Shown: positions 15,821 to 25,983, numbered from the stretch's first letter. The stretch: 64,000 nucleotides of DNA from Bacillaceae bacterium OF18-1A (GCA_027694045.1 JAQEWB010000001.1:992001-1056000); one strand, 5' to 3'. Numbers and translations: made by a program. Notes: generated by a model not told the origin, from the letters alone.

Positions 15821-17965
15821 TTAATTCTCAAACACAAAATTAATCTTATTATCTTTCCACTCTAACTTCGCATCAAACGTTTTCTCGCCTTTTTTAAAGC
15901 CTTTAATTAAATCGGTCTTTTCACCTTTTAATAGCTTTGTCATATTCTTTTGCGAAATTGTTTTGCTTAATATCTTCTTTGAGATGGTAAAATCACATTG
16001 TGTTGTGTTGTAGTTAGAACAACCGTAAAACGTTGATTTATCAATCACATCGCCATCACATTTTTTACAGCTTCCAACCTTTTTACCCGTTGTAAATTTC
16101 GATCCTTTTCGCTCAATCGATTCAACATGTAATCCGGTAAAATCCCACTTCTCAGACATTTCAACCGCATCTTCAATAATTTTAGCTGATAACTTTTTCG
16201 TTTGTTCCATAAATGTAGCTGGTGAAGCCGTGCCCTCACCAATTTCCGCAAGGCGCTGCTCCCATTTTGCGGTCATTTCTGGTGAAGCTAGTATTTTGTC
16301 ACCGATTGCGGTAATTAATACTTTTCCTTTATCAGTTGCATACACTTGGTTTTTTTTCACATCTATATATTTACGGTCTTTTAGCATCGTAATAATACCT
16401 GCACGAGTTGCTTCTGTACCTAAACCTTCTGTTTTCTTTAATACTTTCTCTAGCTCTTCATTCTCTAAATACTTACCAGCTGTTTTCATTAACGTAATAA
16501 GTTGTCCTTCTGTATAACGCTTCGGTGGTTGTGTTTTTCCTTCTTTCACTTTCACCTTTACAACTTTTCCTTCTTCACCTTCAGCTACAATTGGAAGAAT
16601 GGTTTCGTCATCTTTATCGTCTTGAAAAATAACTTTACGCCATCCTTCTTGAATTTGCTGTTTTCCTTTTGAAATGAATTCAGCACGTTCATCTACAAGC
16701 GTTACAATCGTTGTATAGTCAAAGATTGCAACTTCATAGTGAGCTGCAATGAGTCTTCTTACAATCATATCGTAAATTTTCTTTTCATCACCTGATAATC
16801 TACTCGGGTTTGTAACTTGCTCTGTCGGAATAATGGCATAGTGATCCGTAACTTTCTTTTCATTCACATAGCGCTTATTATTCATAATTGATTCAACCGG
16901 GGCCGGTAATAAACCTTTATATTCATCAAACTGACTTAACTTCTGTAAAATATCAGGGAACGTCGCTGCTTCTCCTTGTGTAACATAGTTAGAATCTGAA
17001 CGTGGATAAGAAACAATCCCTTTTTGATATAGTGCTTGCGTTATATCAAGCGTCTTTTTCGGCGAAAATTTAAATGCTTTATTTGCCGTTGCTTGTAGTG
17101 ATGATAAGTTAAATAAAAGCGGTGGTTGAAACTCTTTTCGTTCCGTTTTCATTTCCTTCACTACTGCCGGTTTTCCTTGGCAAAATGCTGCAATTTTATT
17201 CGCCATATCAGGGTCTTTTAAGCGGGATTCATTATCCTTTTCCCATTTCCCCTCATATTTCTTCCCTTCAATATTAAAGGTTGCGAACACTTCCCAAAAT
17301 GGCTCTGACTTAAAGTTTTCAATTTCTTTCTCTCGCTTTACGATTAATGCGAGTGTCGGTGTTTGTACACGACCCGCTGAAAATACATCGTTCATTCCTT
17401 TTTTCTTTAGCAAAATACTAAACACACGCGATGCATTCATACCAACGACCCAATCCGCACATGACCTTGTATACGCCTCATAGTACGTATTAATTGTATC
17501 TGATTCATCAAGCAAATTTTTAAATCCTTGATAAATAGCTTGTTTCGTTAAAGATGAAATCCAAAGACGCTTCATCGGCTTCTGTACGTTACAAAGATTA
17601 ATAATATTTCGTACGATCAATTCCCCTTCACGCCCAGCATCGCCCGCGTGAATAATTTCTGTTACCTGAGGGTTATGTAACAGCTGTTTCACAACGTTAA
17701 ATTGTTTATACTTTGACTTTGTTACTTCAAATTGAAAACGTTCAGGAATCATCGGTAACGTATTAAGTGACCATTTTTTCCACTCTGCATGATAATGTTC
17801 TGGATTACATAACTGCGTCAAATGACCAATTGCCCATGTACAGTACGCTCCATTTGGAAATAACTCATTCGCTTCTACTTCTAAATATCCATCTTTCCGG
17901 CGATATTTAAACTGTGAAACAAGAGCCAAACCTTGATCTGGTTTCTCGGCAATAATTAATTTCAT
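15821..17965 (-). CDS. topB: DNA topoisomerase III (TopB)
   Basis: This type IA topoisomerase cuts and rejoins one strand to decatenate DNA. From the Met at 17965 it is 714 residues, the usual Bacillus length. The TOPRIM domain opens with 'MKLIIAEKPDQG' and holds 'HAGDAGREGELIVRNII' (acidic Mg2+ site, ~residue 105). The active-site Tyr is in 'GIVSYPRSDSNYV' (~310). The C-terminus has a single zinc-like cluster ('CKKCDG...CSNYNTTQC') and a basic tail. The frame is open 35 codons further upstream, but GGGAG 7 nt before the Met at 17965 and homology fix the start there. Confidence 0.95.
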   Translation of the reverse strand: MKLIIAEKPDQGLALVSQFKYRRKDGYLEVEANELFPNGAYCTWAIGHLTQLCNPEHYHAEWKKWSLNTLPMIPERFQFEVTKSKYKQFNVVKQLLHNPQVTEIIHAGDAGREGELIVRNIINLCNVQKPMKRLWISSLTKQAIYQGFKNLLDESDTINTYYEAYTRSCADWVVGMNASRVFSILLKKKGMNDVFSAGRVQTPTLALIVKREKEIENFKSEPFWEVFATFNIEGKKYEGKWEKDNESRLKDPDMANKIAAFCQGKPAVVKEMKTERKEFQPPLLFNLSSLQATANKAFKFSPKKTLDITQALYQKGIVSYPRSDSNYVTQGEAATFPDILQKLSQFDEYKGLLPAPVESIMNNKRYVNEKKVTDHYAIIPTEQVTNPSRLSGDEKKIYDMIVRRLIAAHYEVAIFDYTTIVTLVDERAEFISKGKQQIQEGWRKVIFQDDKDDETILPIVAEGEEGKVVKVKVKEGKTQPPKRYTEGQLITLMKTAGKYLENEELEKVLKKTEGLGTEATRAGIITMLKDRKYIDVKKNQVYATDKGKVLITAIGDKILASPEMTAKWEQRLAEIGEGTASPATFMEQTKKLSAKIIEDAVEMSEKWDFTGLHVESIERKGSKFTTGKKVGSCKKCDGDVIDKSTFYGCSNYNTTQCDFTISKKILSKTISQKNMTKLLKGEKTDLIKGFKKGEKTFDAKLEWKDNKINFVFEN

Positions 17966-18289
17966 TTTATAACTCCCTATCTGTATTCCAGTGTTACGTT
18001 CATTGTATATCTGTTTAGAGACGATGATAAAAACAACAATCTTATTTATCATTCGCGGTTTGTCTCGCAAATGGGAGACCTATAATATTATACGCTTATT
18101 CTTTATGGCTTCACAATAGAAACTCTTCATTTAACGCTTACATTCACATGCTCATAATTACAAAGACGTCCCAGAGCCTTCTTACTCACATTAATTAAAT
18201 TGTGCAGATAATATGCAGATTTAAATAAGCATAAGTACTCTCCATATGAACATATGATGAAGTGAATGATAGGACAGGGAGGTATCCTT
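17966..18289. other. Intergenic region between topB and a small membrane-protein gene
   Basis: The 324 bp between divergent genes holds both promoters. A small palindrome CATATGAACATATG lies at 18243-18256. No gene or RNA structure was recognised. Confidence 0.45.
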
Positions 18290-18835
18290 ATGTTTGCTTA
18301 CACATTAATCACCTTAACACTTTGTTGTATCTCGATTGTTATTACATCATATATTTCTAAACGTAACGGTACCCTAATGGAGTATATGGTATTTATTATG
18401 TCTTTTAGTATGAGTATCGGTTTAAGTATAGGATTTTATTTAGGTATGCTTTTTAAAGGCGAATTACTATATTCTACTTTGCTTGCTATATTAATTAGTG
18501 GCCTTATCGGTTTTTTAGTCGGTCTACGTTTTCACCTATATACTGCATTAGAAGGCATGTTCTCTGGATTAATGGCAAGTATGATGGGAGCAATGATTAC
18601 AGAAATGCTAAACGCTCAACAAGCTCATAGTATATTGTTCATTAGTCTCTTACTCACTATAACCATAACTATGTCGTGTATAATTCAACTTTTATCAGAA
18701 GCCTTTTCTACTTTCATCCAACGGCGTTTTTTGTTATTACTTTCAATTAGTGTGGTAATTATTGTTGCCGTATTCGTGACATTCCCAGATCATACTCCCC
18801 CACCTTCATCCGGGCATAATCAACATATACATTGA
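18290..18835 (+). CDS. Small membrane protein of unknown function with His-rich tail
   Basis: No family recognised. From the ATG at 18290 it is 181 residues; a GGGAGG site lies 7 nt upstream, so this start is preferred over the GTG/ATG candidates near 18266. There are five to six helices. Three are rich in Gly and Met ('SMSIGLSIGFYLGMLF', 'GLIGFLVGLRF', 'GMFSGLMASMMGAMITEML'), suggesting tight helix packing or metal contacts. The tail 'DHTPPPSSGHNQHIH' has four His in 15 residues and should lie outside the helices. A metal-binding role is possible but unproven. Confidence 0.75.
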   Translation: MFAYTLITLTLCCISIVITSYISKRNGTLMEYMVFIMSFSMSIGLSIGFYLGMLFKGELLYSTLLAILISGLIGFLVGLRFHLYTALEGMFSGLMASMMGAMITEMLNAQQAHSILFISLLLTITITMSCIIQLLSEAFSTFIQRRFLLLLSISVVIIVAVFVTFPDHTPPPSSGHNQHIH

Positions 18836-18910
18836 CATTTGGCATATAATTGACTTTATAAATTGAAGATGCTTTTCGAGGAAATATCTCGGTTTCAAAT
18901 GAACAAAATA

Positions 18911-18937
18911 AAAAGACGCTCAAACTTGAGCGTCTTT
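18911..18937 (-). terminator. Rho-independent terminator of pepP
   Basis: An AAAGACGCTCAA / TTGAGCGTCTTT stem with a TTTTATTTTG tail lies 9 nt past the pepP stop on the minus strand. Confidence 0.85.
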
Positions 18938-18945
18938 CCCAATCA

Positions 18946-20229
18946 TTATTTCGTAACAACTACATCTTTTTTTACATGTACATTATTTTCTCTCATAAAC
19001 TCTTCAATTTCTTCAACTTCTCTAATGATATCTTTTGATAAGTTTTCATACCCATCTTTCGTTACAAGAATATCATCTTCAATTCGAATGCCAATTGACT
19101 CTTCCTCAATATAAAGGCCAGGTTCAATTGTTATAACCATACCTTCTTCTAATACTCTATCTTTGTATGTTCCTACATCATGCGTATCTAGACCAAGGAA
19201 ATGACTGACACCATGATAATAATATTTAGATAATTCCTCGTCTTTTTGAATTAAACCAATTGCTTTACACTCTTCTGCTAGTACTTTCTTTGTATGCTCA
19301 TTTAATGCAGCAAACTTTAATCCAGGCTTAATAATCTCTGTTGTTTCTTTCAATGCCTTTAATACGATATTATATATTTGTTTTTGGCGACTAGAAAATG
19401 TTCCACTAGCTGGGAATGTGTAACTAATATCAGCATTGTAGTAATCTTTTTGAGCACCGAGATCAAGCAATACTAAATCACCATTTTGAATTTGTGTATC
19501 ATTATCTTCATAATGAAGAACTGTAGCGTTTTTCCCACTTGCCAAAATTGTATTGAACGCATGATGCTTAATGCCAGAAGATTTCAGTGTGAAATCAAAC
19601 TGAGCTTCTAATTCATACTCCATCATGTCTGCTTTTGCATGCTTAAGTACGTTATAAATCCCCTCTTTCGTTACAGCAATCGCTTCTTTCATAATTTCAA
19701 TTTCTTCTTCCGTTTTAAACACTCGTAATTCACAAATATGCGGATATACATTACCAATTAAAACCTGTGGATACTGTTCTCTTACATGTTTAGCAAACGC
19801 TAACGTTTTTGTCTCTGTACTATTCCACTCACGACGCTCTAAATCTAAATATATGTGCTTCACATTTTCTGTAAAAAATATATTTGACATCGTCTTTTCA
19901 AAGCTATCTAAATATACAACTTTCTTTATACCTGAAATTTTCTCTGCTTCTTCACTAGAAACTGTTTTACCAACCCATTTTTCCATTACTGGATCTGATT
20001 TTTCAATGAAAAGTGTTTCTTCAACACTATTTCCAGACTTCTTCAACATGAAAATAACATTTGGTTCATCGATTCCTGTTACATAGTAAAAATTTCGATT
20101 CGGCACAAATTTATAATGTGCATCCGCTGACATATGAGGTGCTTGTCCAGCAAATAAAATAGTAATAGATTCATCTGGTAATATGTTTACTAATCGTTCT
20201 CTATTTTGAGCAAAAAATGTTGATTTCAT
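18946..20229 (-). CDS. pepP: Xaa-Pro aminopeptidase (M24B family)
   Basis: A 427-residue cytosolic metallopeptidase that removes N-terminal residues before proline. The AMP_N domain (~1-130, 'FAGQAPHMSADAHYKFVPNRNFYYVTGI') precedes a pita-bread catalytic domain. The five metal ligands are readable in order: Asp in 'LLDLGAQKDYYNADISYTF' (two Asp), His in 'HGVSHFLGLDTHD', Glu in 'TIEPGLYIE' and Glu in 'IRIEDDILVT'. Length fits the family. It is monocistronic. Confidence 0.93.
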   Translation of the reverse strand: MKSTFFAQNRERLVNILPDESITILFAGQAPHMSADAHYKFVPNRNFYYVTGIDEPNVIFMLKKSGNSVEETLFIEKSDPVMEKWVGKTVSSEEAEKISGIKKVVYLDSFEKTMSNIFFTENVKHIYLDLERREWNSTETKTLAFAKHVREQYPQVLIGNVYPHICELRVFKTEEEIEIMKEAIAVTKEGIYNVLKHAKADMMEYELEAQFDFTLKSSGIKHHAFNTILASGKNATVLHYEDNDTQIQNGDLVLLDLGAQKDYYNADISYTFPASGTFSSRQKQIYNIVLKALKETTEIIKPGLKFAALNEHTKKVLAEECKAIGLIQKDEELSKYYYHGVSHFLGLDTHDVGTYKDRVLEEGMVITIEPGLYIEEESIGIRIEDDILVTKDGYENLSKDIIREVEEIEEFMRENNVHVKKDVVVTK

Positions 20230-20335
20230 AATAATCCCCCTAGCGTTCTATGTATGATTAAACATTTAATTATCTAATCAATTCATTTTATTATTGTTAC
20301 AATTTTTCGTCAATTTTTAACCTTTTTTGATGGTG

Positions 20336-20364
20336 TTGACATAATTAAAATTACACGTTACAAT
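20336..20364 (+). promoter_or_regulatory. Sigma-A promoter of the DUF896 gene
   Basis: TTGACA (20336-20341), 17-nt spacer, TACAAT (20359-20364): a near-consensus promoter. Just downstream a 6+6 palindrome CATTAG-N7-CTAATG (20372-20390) covers the expected start of transcription and could be an operator. Confidence 0.8.
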
Positions 20365-20419
20365 TACTATACATTAGTAAGCAACTAATGTAATTAAATT
20401 AAACTAGAGGTGAAAATAA

Positions 20420-20650
20420 ATGCAAAACATTTTATTCCGCATTAACGAATTAGCAAAAAAAGAAAGAACATCTGGATTAACAGTTGATGAAAAACAAGAG
20501 CAACAAATGTTGCGTCAAAATTATACAAAAACATTTCGTGGAAGCTTAGATTCCATTTTATTAAACACAAAAATTGTTGATCCAAATGGTATCAATGTTA
20601 CACCAGACGCATTACAAGATGCTCAAGATCGTTTGAAATTTAGTAAATGA
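20420..20650 (+). CDS. DUF896-family protein (YnzC-like)
   Basis: This 76-residue cytosolic protein has the DUF896 pattern: 'ILFRINELAKKERTSGLTVDEKQEQQMLRQNYTKTFRGSLDSIL', a helical hairpin, then 'VVDPNGINVTPDAL'-like 'IVDPNGINVTPDALQDAQ'. B. subtilis YnzC has this fold and is encoded in an SOS operon; here the gene stands alone and I see no Bacillus LexA box in its promoter. The biochemical role is unknown. AGAGGTGA site 7 nt before the ATG. Confidence 0.9.
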   Translation: MQNILFRINELAKKERTSGLTVDEKQEQQMLRQNYTKTFRGSLDSILLNTKIVDPNGINVTPDALQDAQDRLKFSK

Positions 20651-20680
20651 GTTCCGGTCTAAAGCATTTCAATGAAACAT

Positions 20681-20722
20681 AAAAAGAGCTGGATTTCCTA
20701 TATAGAAATTCCAGCTCTTTTT
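20681..20722. terminator. Bidirectional terminator between DUF896 gene and ccdC
   Basis: AAAAAGAGCTGGA / TCCAGCTCTTTTT, extended by ATTTC/GAAAT, sits between the convergent genes; the ccdC stop lies inside it. Confidence 0.85.
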
Positions 20723-21189
20723 ATCGTCTTTTCTAATTTAATAAACGAGCGATACATTGCGATTCTCCACGATACGATCATCGCAAAAGCAAGTAAGAAA
20801 AACATCCCGCTTAATTGTGTTAAATCAATTGATTGACTTAAATATGACTTTAAACCTACTCGCACTGCTAATAATCCAACTAAAATAAAGATAAATGCTT
20901 TTGACGGTTTCATATATATTTGTGCATCTCTTATTTCAAATTTCGTTGTTTTAATGAGAAATATAGAGAAAATAAGTCCGACACTGATTGCTTCTACTAT
21001 TTCTAAAGATGTTAATCGAAACTCAGGTAAGAAGTACATCATTGCACCGGTACTCATAAAAAATGGTGGTAATATAATTTTCTTTTTCGTTACTGGTTTT
21101 TTCGCTGACTTAAAGCGAAGAAACATAACTCCAACGGCCATACAAACTGCTACGACACTTGATAAAAGCCCTATACTCATATTCTCCAC
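20698..21189 (-). CDS. ccdC: CcdC-family membrane protein
   Basis: A 163-residue protein with five hydrophobic helices. It matches the CcdC/DUF1453 family ('MGVMFLRFKSAKKPVTKKKIILPPFFMSTGAMMYFLPEFR', 'IRDAQIYMKPSKAFIFILVGLLAVRVGLKSYL'), named from the B. subtilis ccd cluster for cytochrome c maturation, though its own function is unsettled. No ccdA or ccdB is adjacent. It follows the DUF2871 gene by 6 bp, so they form a two-gene operon. Confidence 0.82.
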   Translation of the reverse strand: MENMSIGLLSSVVAVCMAVGVMFLRFKSAKKPVTKKKIILPPFFMSTGAMMYFLPEFRLTSLEIVEAISVGLIFSIFLIKTTKFEIRDAQIYMKPSKAFIFILVGLLAVRVGLKSYLSQSIDLTQLSGMFFLLAFAMIVSWRIAMYRSFIKLEKTIKRAGISI

Positions 21190-21195
21190 TCCTGC

Positions 21196-21591
21196 CTATT
21201 TAAAAGATTTTTTAAGCAAAATCATAAACCAAACGAGCCCGACACTAATAATGACATGAGCTAATCCAGCCATATGGCTTAAACCGTTAAAGTCGGTTCC
21301 GTTCACTTGTAAAATCCCTCTAAATACCATTGTAGCGATAGTAAAAATTAATCCTGCATTATATACGACAAACCATGCACGAAAACTTTTTGTTTCTTGT
21401 ACATGAAATACTTTAAATAAAGCAAAAGCAACTAAAAAGAATATGAATCCTAATACTAAAACATGTGTATGCACTAGCTGTAACATAGTGGATCCTTTCA
21501 TCCCTTGTGCTTTCGTATATTCTCTCGCAAATACTCCTGATAATAAACCAATAATTAAGTAAATGAATGCTGCATTATATAATTTCTTCAT
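21196..21591 (-). CDS. DUF2871 membrane protein
   Basis: A 131-residue, four-helix protein. Conserved-looking His and aromatic residues sit in 'MLQLVHTHVLVLGFIFFLVAFALF' and 'GLSHMAGLAHVIISVGLVWF', resembling the haem-copper oxidase subunit I-like small proteins of the DUF2871 group; the paired HxH and H..H could bind haem or metal. The function is unknown. It lies 6 bp upstream of ccdC, which suggests a joint role in respiratory-chain assembly; that is inference only. Confidence 0.78.
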   Translation of the reverse strand: MKKLYNAAFIYLIIGLLSGVFAREYTKAQGMKGSTMLQLVHTHVLVLGFIFFLVAFALFKVFHVQETKSFRAWFVVYNAGLIFTIATMVFRGILQVNGTDFNGLSHMAGLAHVIISVGLVWFMILLKKSFK

Positions 21592-21692
21592 TATATTCCT
21601 CCTGCTGTAAACTTTCCCTATTTACTGCAATCATTTTACGCAAAGATTATGAACGGAGTATGAACTAAATATTACATTCTATTTTTGAAAAC

Positions 21693-21729
21693 AAAAAAGT
21701 CACTCCACAACTATTTGTTGCGGAATGAC
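21693..21729 (-). terminator. Rho-independent terminator of the deoC-nupC-pdp-cdd operon
   Basis: On the minus strand GTCATTCCGCAAC / GTTGTGGAGTGAC with TTTTTTGTTTT follows the cdd stop by 9 nt. Confidence 0.85.
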
Positions 21730-21737
21730 CTGTTAAC

Positions 21738-22145
<408 letters not shown>

Positions 22146-22166
22146 TCAAAGTAAATGAAATAATGA

Positions 22167-23468
22167 TTAGTCAGTAATAACTGTATGAACTAATTTAGGA
22201 GCAACTGCTGTTTCAGCGATAGAAATGTTCTCATAAATTTTAGCTTTTACATCTTCTACATTTTCGCGATTTGCATAAATCGTTACGAATGGCTCGCCTT
22301 CTTTTACTGCATCGCCCACTTTTTTACGTAACATTAATCCTACTGCTAAATCAATTTCATCTTCTTTTGTCGCACGGCCAGCACCTAATAACATAGCTGC
22401 GATACCGATTTCATCTGCAACAATGTTTGAAATAACACCTGAAGTTTTTGCAGGTACATCAATTACATACTTCGCTTGTGGCATTTTTTCTGGATTGTCT
22501 ACAATCGAACTGTCTCCGCCTTGATTACTTAAGAATTCTTTAAATTTCTCAGTTGCTTTTCCATTTTTCATAACTTCAATTAACATTTCACGAGCTTCTT
22601 CTAACGTATTTGCTTTTTTCGCAAGTACAACCATTTGGCTTCCTAGTACAAGTACTAATTCTGTTAAATCTTCTGGACCTTCACCTTTTAATGTATCAAT
22701 CGCTTCTTTCACTTCTAAAGCATTACCAATTGCAAAGCCAAGTGGTTGTGACATATCTGAAATAACAGCCATTGTTTGACGTCCTACATTATTTCCGATA
22801 CGTACCATTGCGTGTGCTAGCTCTTTTGCATCTTCTTCTGTTTTCATAAATGCACCGGCACCTGTTTTTACATCAAGTACGATTGCGTCAGCACCAGCTG
22901 CAATTTTTTTACTCATAATTGAACTTGCGATTAAAGGAATTGAGTTAACAGTTCCTGTTACGTCGCGTAATGCATAAATCTTTTTATCTGCAGGCGTTAA
23001 GTTTCCAGTTTGTCCAATAACAGCTACTTTGTCACGGTTTACAATATCAATGAACTGCTCTTTCGTAATTTCAACGTGGAATCCTTCTACCGCTTCTAAT
23101 TTATCAATTGTTCCGCCCGTATGTCCTAAACCACGACCAGACATTTTTGCTACTGGCACATCTAAAGCGGCTACTAATGGTCCTAATACTAATGTTGTTG
23201 TATCACCAACACCGCCAGTTGAATGTTTGTCTACTTTAATTCCTTCAATTGCTGATAAGTCGATCGTTTCTCCAGACTCCACCATTGCCATCGTTAAATC
23301 TGCACGCTCACGATCTGTCATATCTTTAAAGAAGATTGCCATTGCAAGTGCACTTACTTGATAATCAGGAATACTTCCGTCTGTATATCCATTAATAAAG
23401 AATTTGATTTCTTCAGTCGTTAATTCTTTACCGTCACGTTTTTTCGCAATAATATCTACCATTCTCAT
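22167..23468 (-). CDS. pdp: Pyrimidine-nucleoside phosphorylase
   Basis: From the Met at 23468 it is 433 residues. It phosphorolyses uridine, thymidine and deoxyuridine to base plus (deoxy)ribose-1-phosphate. Motifs: '[47 protein letters not shown]' (phosphate and K+ site), '[29 protein letters not shown]' and the C-terminal biotinyl-like domain. A longer frame begins at 23480, but AAGGA abuts that ATG directly, and GGTGA lies 5 nt ahead of the Met at 23468, which also matches Bacillus Pdp starts. It lies between nupC and cdd. Confidence 0.95.
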   Translation of the reverse strand: MRMVDIIAKKRDGKELTTEEIKFFINGYTDGSIPDYQVSALAMAIFFKDMTDRERADLTMAMVESGETIDLSAIEGIKVDKHSTGGVGDTTTLVLGPLVAALDVPVAKMSGRGLGHTGGTIDKLEAVEGFHVEITKEQFIDIVNRDKVAVIGQTGNLTPADKKIYALRDVTGTVNSIPLIASSIMSKKIAAGADAIVLDVKTGAGAFMKTEEDAKELAHAMVRIGNNVGRQTMAVISDMSQPLGFAIGNALEVKEAIDTLKGEGPEDLTELVLVLGSQMVVLAKKANTLEEAREMLIEVMKNGKATEKFKEFLSNQGGDSSIVDNPEKMPQAKYVIDVPAKTSGVISNIVADEIGIAAMLLGAGRATKEDEIDLAVGLMLRKKVGDAVKEGEPFVTIYANRENVEDVKAKIYENISIAETAVAPKLVHTVITD

Positions 23469-23504
23469 TCCAATCACCATTCCTTTTTATATGATATGAA
23501 TCTA

Positions 23505-24686
23505 TTAAAATAATAAGCCTACGATTGTTGCTGATAAGAAACTTACTAATGTTGCACCGAAAAGTAATTTCAAGCCAAATCTTGCGACTACATTCCCTTG
23601 CTTTTCATTTAAGCTCTTAACTGCTCCTGCAATAATTCCAATTGAAGAGAAGTTTGCAAATGAAACTAAGAATACAGATATAATCGCTGTCGTTCTATCT
23701 GAGAAATTAAAGTTTCCTTGTGCTAAATCTGTCATAGCGACAAATTCATTTGATACTAATTTTGTTGCCATAATATTTCCGGCATTAACAGCTTCATGCC
23801 AAGGTACACCCATAATAAATGCAAATGGTGCAAATACATAACCAAGAATCTCTTGGAATGAAATACCGATTACACCTTTAAATACTGCATTAATGAATGC
23901 GATTAATGCAACGAAACCAATTAACATAGCTGCTACTGTAATCGCAACTTTAAATCCATCAATAATGTATTCCCCTAATACTTCAAAGAAAGTCTTTTTC
24001 TCTTCTTCTTGTACTTCTAACATATCCTCTTCTTCAGTAACCTCATAAGGGTTAATGATAGAAGCAATAATGAAACCACCAAATAAGTTAAGTACTAAAG
24101 CGGTTACAACATATTGCGGTTTTAATAACACCATATATGATCCAACGATAGACATAGAAACGGTAGACATTGCAGATGCACATAATGTGTACATTCTTTT
24201 CTCTGGCAATAATCCTAGTTGTTTCTTAACTGAAATAAACACTTCAGATTGTCCTAAAATCGCAGAAGCAACAGCGTTATATGATTCTAGTTTACCCATT
24301 CCATTTACTTTACTTAATGCTAGACCAATAGATTTCACAATAATAGGTAACACTTTAATATGTTGTAAGATACCTATTAAAGCGGAGATAAATACGATTG
24401 GCATTAATACACTTAAAAAGAATGAAAATTCTTTTTGATTTACTAATCCACCAAATACGAAATTCACACCATCCGCAGCATATTTTAATAACTCCCCAAA
24501 ACCATCTGCTATACCGCTAATTAATATATTCCCTACACTTGTATTTAATAATAAAAACCCCAAAATGAATTGTAATATAACCATCGTTATGATTGGGCGA
24601 TATTTGACTTTCTTTCTATCATTACTAGCAAGCCAAGCGATACCTAAAATCAATACGAGGCCGAAAATACCTATTAAATATTTCAT
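23505..24686 (-). CDS. nupC: NupC-type concentrative nucleoside transporter
   Basis: A 393-residue, ~10-helix H+/Na+-coupled nucleoside importer. Family motifs: '[44 protein letters not shown]' (HP1/TM4) and '[24 protein letters not shown]', '[49 protein letters not shown]' (HP2/TM7-8), which form the nucleoside site. It sits between deoC and pdp, so imported nucleosides are passed to the phosphorylase and aldolase. Confidence 0.94.
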   Translation of the reverse strand: MKYLIGIFGLVLILGIAWLASNDRKKVKYRPIITMVILQFILGFLLLNTSVGNILISGIADGFGELLKYAADGVNFVFGGLVNQKEFSFFLSVLMPIVFISALIGILQHIKVLPIIVKSIGLALSKVNGMGKLESYNAVASAILGQSEVFISVKKQLGLLPEKRMYTLCASAMSTVSMSIVGSYMVLLKPQYVVTALVLNLFGGFIIASIINPYEVTEEEDMLEVQEEEKKTFFEVLGEYIIDGFKVAITVAAMLIGFVALIAFINAVFKGVIGISFQEILGYVFAPFAFIMGVPWHEAVNAGNIMATKLVSNEFVAMTDLAQGNFNFSDRTTAIISVFLVSFANFSSIGIIAGAVKSLNEKQGNVVARFGLKLLFGATLVSFLSATIVGLLF

Positions 24687-24736
24687 AAGCCGTCTTCTCC
24701 CTTTCGTATCCGCTTACATTCTTTTCAATTGTTAAA

Positions 24737-24770
24737 GCAATAGATACACTTTACTTGGTGTATCTATTGC
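24737..24770 (-). other. Intercistronic hairpin between deoC and nupC
   Basis: A perfect 13-bp stem GCAATAGATACAC / GTGTATCTATTGC with an 8-nt loop lies in the 102-bp gap. The tail (TTTAACAATTG) is only weakly T-rich, so it may be a partial terminator or an mRNA-stability element that lowers nupC-pdp-cdd relative to deoC. Confidence 0.65.
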
Positions 24771-24788
24771 TCTTTACTTCAATATTAA

Positions 24789-25460
24789 TTAGTAGTTATC
24801 TGTAGCACCTTTTGCATCATTTAATACAATTGCAACACTAGCACTTGCTCCAACGCGAGAAGCTCCAGCAGCTACCATTTTATCTGCATCTTCACGTGTA
24901 CGAACGCCACCAGATGCTTTTACACCAACGTTTGGTCCTACTGTTTTACGCATTAATGCGATATCTTCAGCAGTTGCTCCGCCAGTTGAGAATCCAGTTG
25001 AAGTTTTTACGAAATCAGCACCAGCTTTTACTGATAATTCACAAGCGCGTACTTTCTCTTCATCTGTTAATAGGCAAGTTTCAATGATTACTTTTACAAG
25101 AGCTTTTCCTTTTGCTGCTTGTACTACTTCATAAATGTCTTTTTCAACAAGTTCATTGTCGCCATCTTTTAAAGCGCCTACGTTGATTACCATATCAACT
25201 TCAGTTGCACCTTTTGCGATAGCATCTTTTGTTTCAAATGCTTTTGTTTCAGTAGTGCTTGCTCCCAATGGGAAACCGATTACAGTACAAACATCTACAT
25301 CATGTCCAGCTAACTCTTCAGCCGCTAATTTTACCCATGTTGGGTTAATACAAACAGAAGCGAATTTATATTCCTTTGCTTCTTCGATTACTTTCATAAC
25401 ATCTTCTTTTGTAGTATTAGCTTTTAAAATTGTATGGTCAATTAATTTTGCAATATTCAT
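24789..25460 (-). CDS. deoC: Deoxyribose-phosphate aldolase
   Basis: A 223-residue class I aldolase that splits 2-deoxyribose-5-phosphate into acetaldehyde and glyceraldehyde-3-phosphate. The Schiff-base Lys152 is in '[15 protein letters not shown]', with '[12 protein letters not shown]' and '[26 protein letters not shown]' forming the rest of the site. The ATG at 25460 is 8 nt after AGGAG; a GTG at 25469 overlaps that site and is rejected. It is the first gene of deoC-nupC-pdp-cdd, with a promoter and a DeoR operator directly upstream. Confidence 0.95.
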   Translation of the reverse strand: MNIAKLIDHTILKANTTKEDVMKVIEEAKEYKFASVCINPTWVKLAAEELAGHDVDVCTVIGFPLGASTTETKAFETKDAIAKGATEVDMVINVGALKDGDNELVEKDIYEVVQAAKGKALVKVIIETCLLTDEEKVRACELSVKAGADFVKTSTGFSTGGATAEDIALMRKTVGPNVGVKASGGVRTREDADKMVAAGASRVGASASVAIVLNDAKGATDNY

Positions 25461-25492
25461 TGTCTTCACTCCTCATATCTTTTAACAACTTC

Positions 25493-25521
25493 ATTCTAAC
25501 TCTTAGTTGAACAAATGTAAA
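25493..25521 (-). promoter_or_regulatory. Promoter of the deoC operon
   Basis: On the minus strand TTTACA (25521-25516), 17-nt spacer, TAGAAT (25498-25493), ~33 nt before the deoC start. Confidence 0.75.
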
Positions 25522-25527
25522 TACACT

Positions 25528-25545
25528 TTTGAAATTTTGTTCATT
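25528..25545 (-). promoter_or_regulatory. DeoR operator of the deoC operon
   Basis: AATGAACAAAATTTCAAA (minus strand) matches 16 of 18 bases of the B. subtilis dra/deoC DeoR palindrome ATTGAACAAAATTTCAAT as I recall it. It lies just upstream of the -35. A half site, TTGTTCAA, falls in the promoter spacer at 25506-25513, as expected for cooperative DeoR binding. Confidence 0.75.
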
Positions 25546-25616
25546 CTTTTCCAGAAGGGAATTTCTTGCAGTACATTGAAAGTAGTATAAGCTTGTAAAT
25601 AAAGGATGTGAATCAC

Positions 25617-25979
25617 TTGTTTAAGTCAAAATTCTTTATATTCACATTGCTAGTATGCACCTCTCTATCCATATTTATTTTTTATAAACGGGATGTTATT
25701 TTCCAAGAAGGAAATCCCATTCCATTTGCTTTAGCTATGTCTAAGATGGTTATTCAAAATAAAGAAATGGTAGAAGTAGAACCGATAGACAATCAATACC
25801 CCTACTTAGTAAAGCGCGGAAAAATGGAACCTTTTATCAATATGATGGAGCAAGATGGATGGACTTTTGTAGATAGAGATATTATGGCCAACTCATTAAT
25901 TTTTGAAAAAGGAGAGCAATCAAAGAGCGTTCCTTACAAATACTTTACAAGGTACTACACATTGATTTATTCATACTAA
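25617..25979 (+). CDS. Small exported or membrane-anchored protein of unknown function
   Basis: No family recognised. It has 120 residues from TTG at 25617. That start sits 5 nt after AAGGATGTGA, which matches the anti-Shine-Dalgarno complement AAGGAGGTGA at 9 of 10 bases; a GTG at 25608 lies inside this site and cannot be used. An N-terminal hydrophobic helix (~5-22) with a Cys ('LLVCTS') may be a signal anchor. The remainder is a soluble domain with 'PYLVKRGKMEPFINMMEQDGWTFVDRD', suggesting a small αβ fold. It lies between deoC and deoR but on the opposite strand. Confidence 0.72.
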   Translation: MFKSKFFIFTLLVCTSLSIFIFYKRDVIFQEGNPIPFALAMSKMVIQNKEMVEVEPIDNQYPYLVKRGKMEPFINMMEQDGWTFVDRDIMANSLIFEKGEQSKSVPYKYFTRYYTLIYSY

Positions 25980-25983
25980 AAAT

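Noticed and set aside
20336..20419. LexA (SOS) box upstream of the DUF896 gene, by analogy with B. subtilis ynzC
   Set aside because: No CGAAC-N4-GTTCG element is present; the palindrome found is different.
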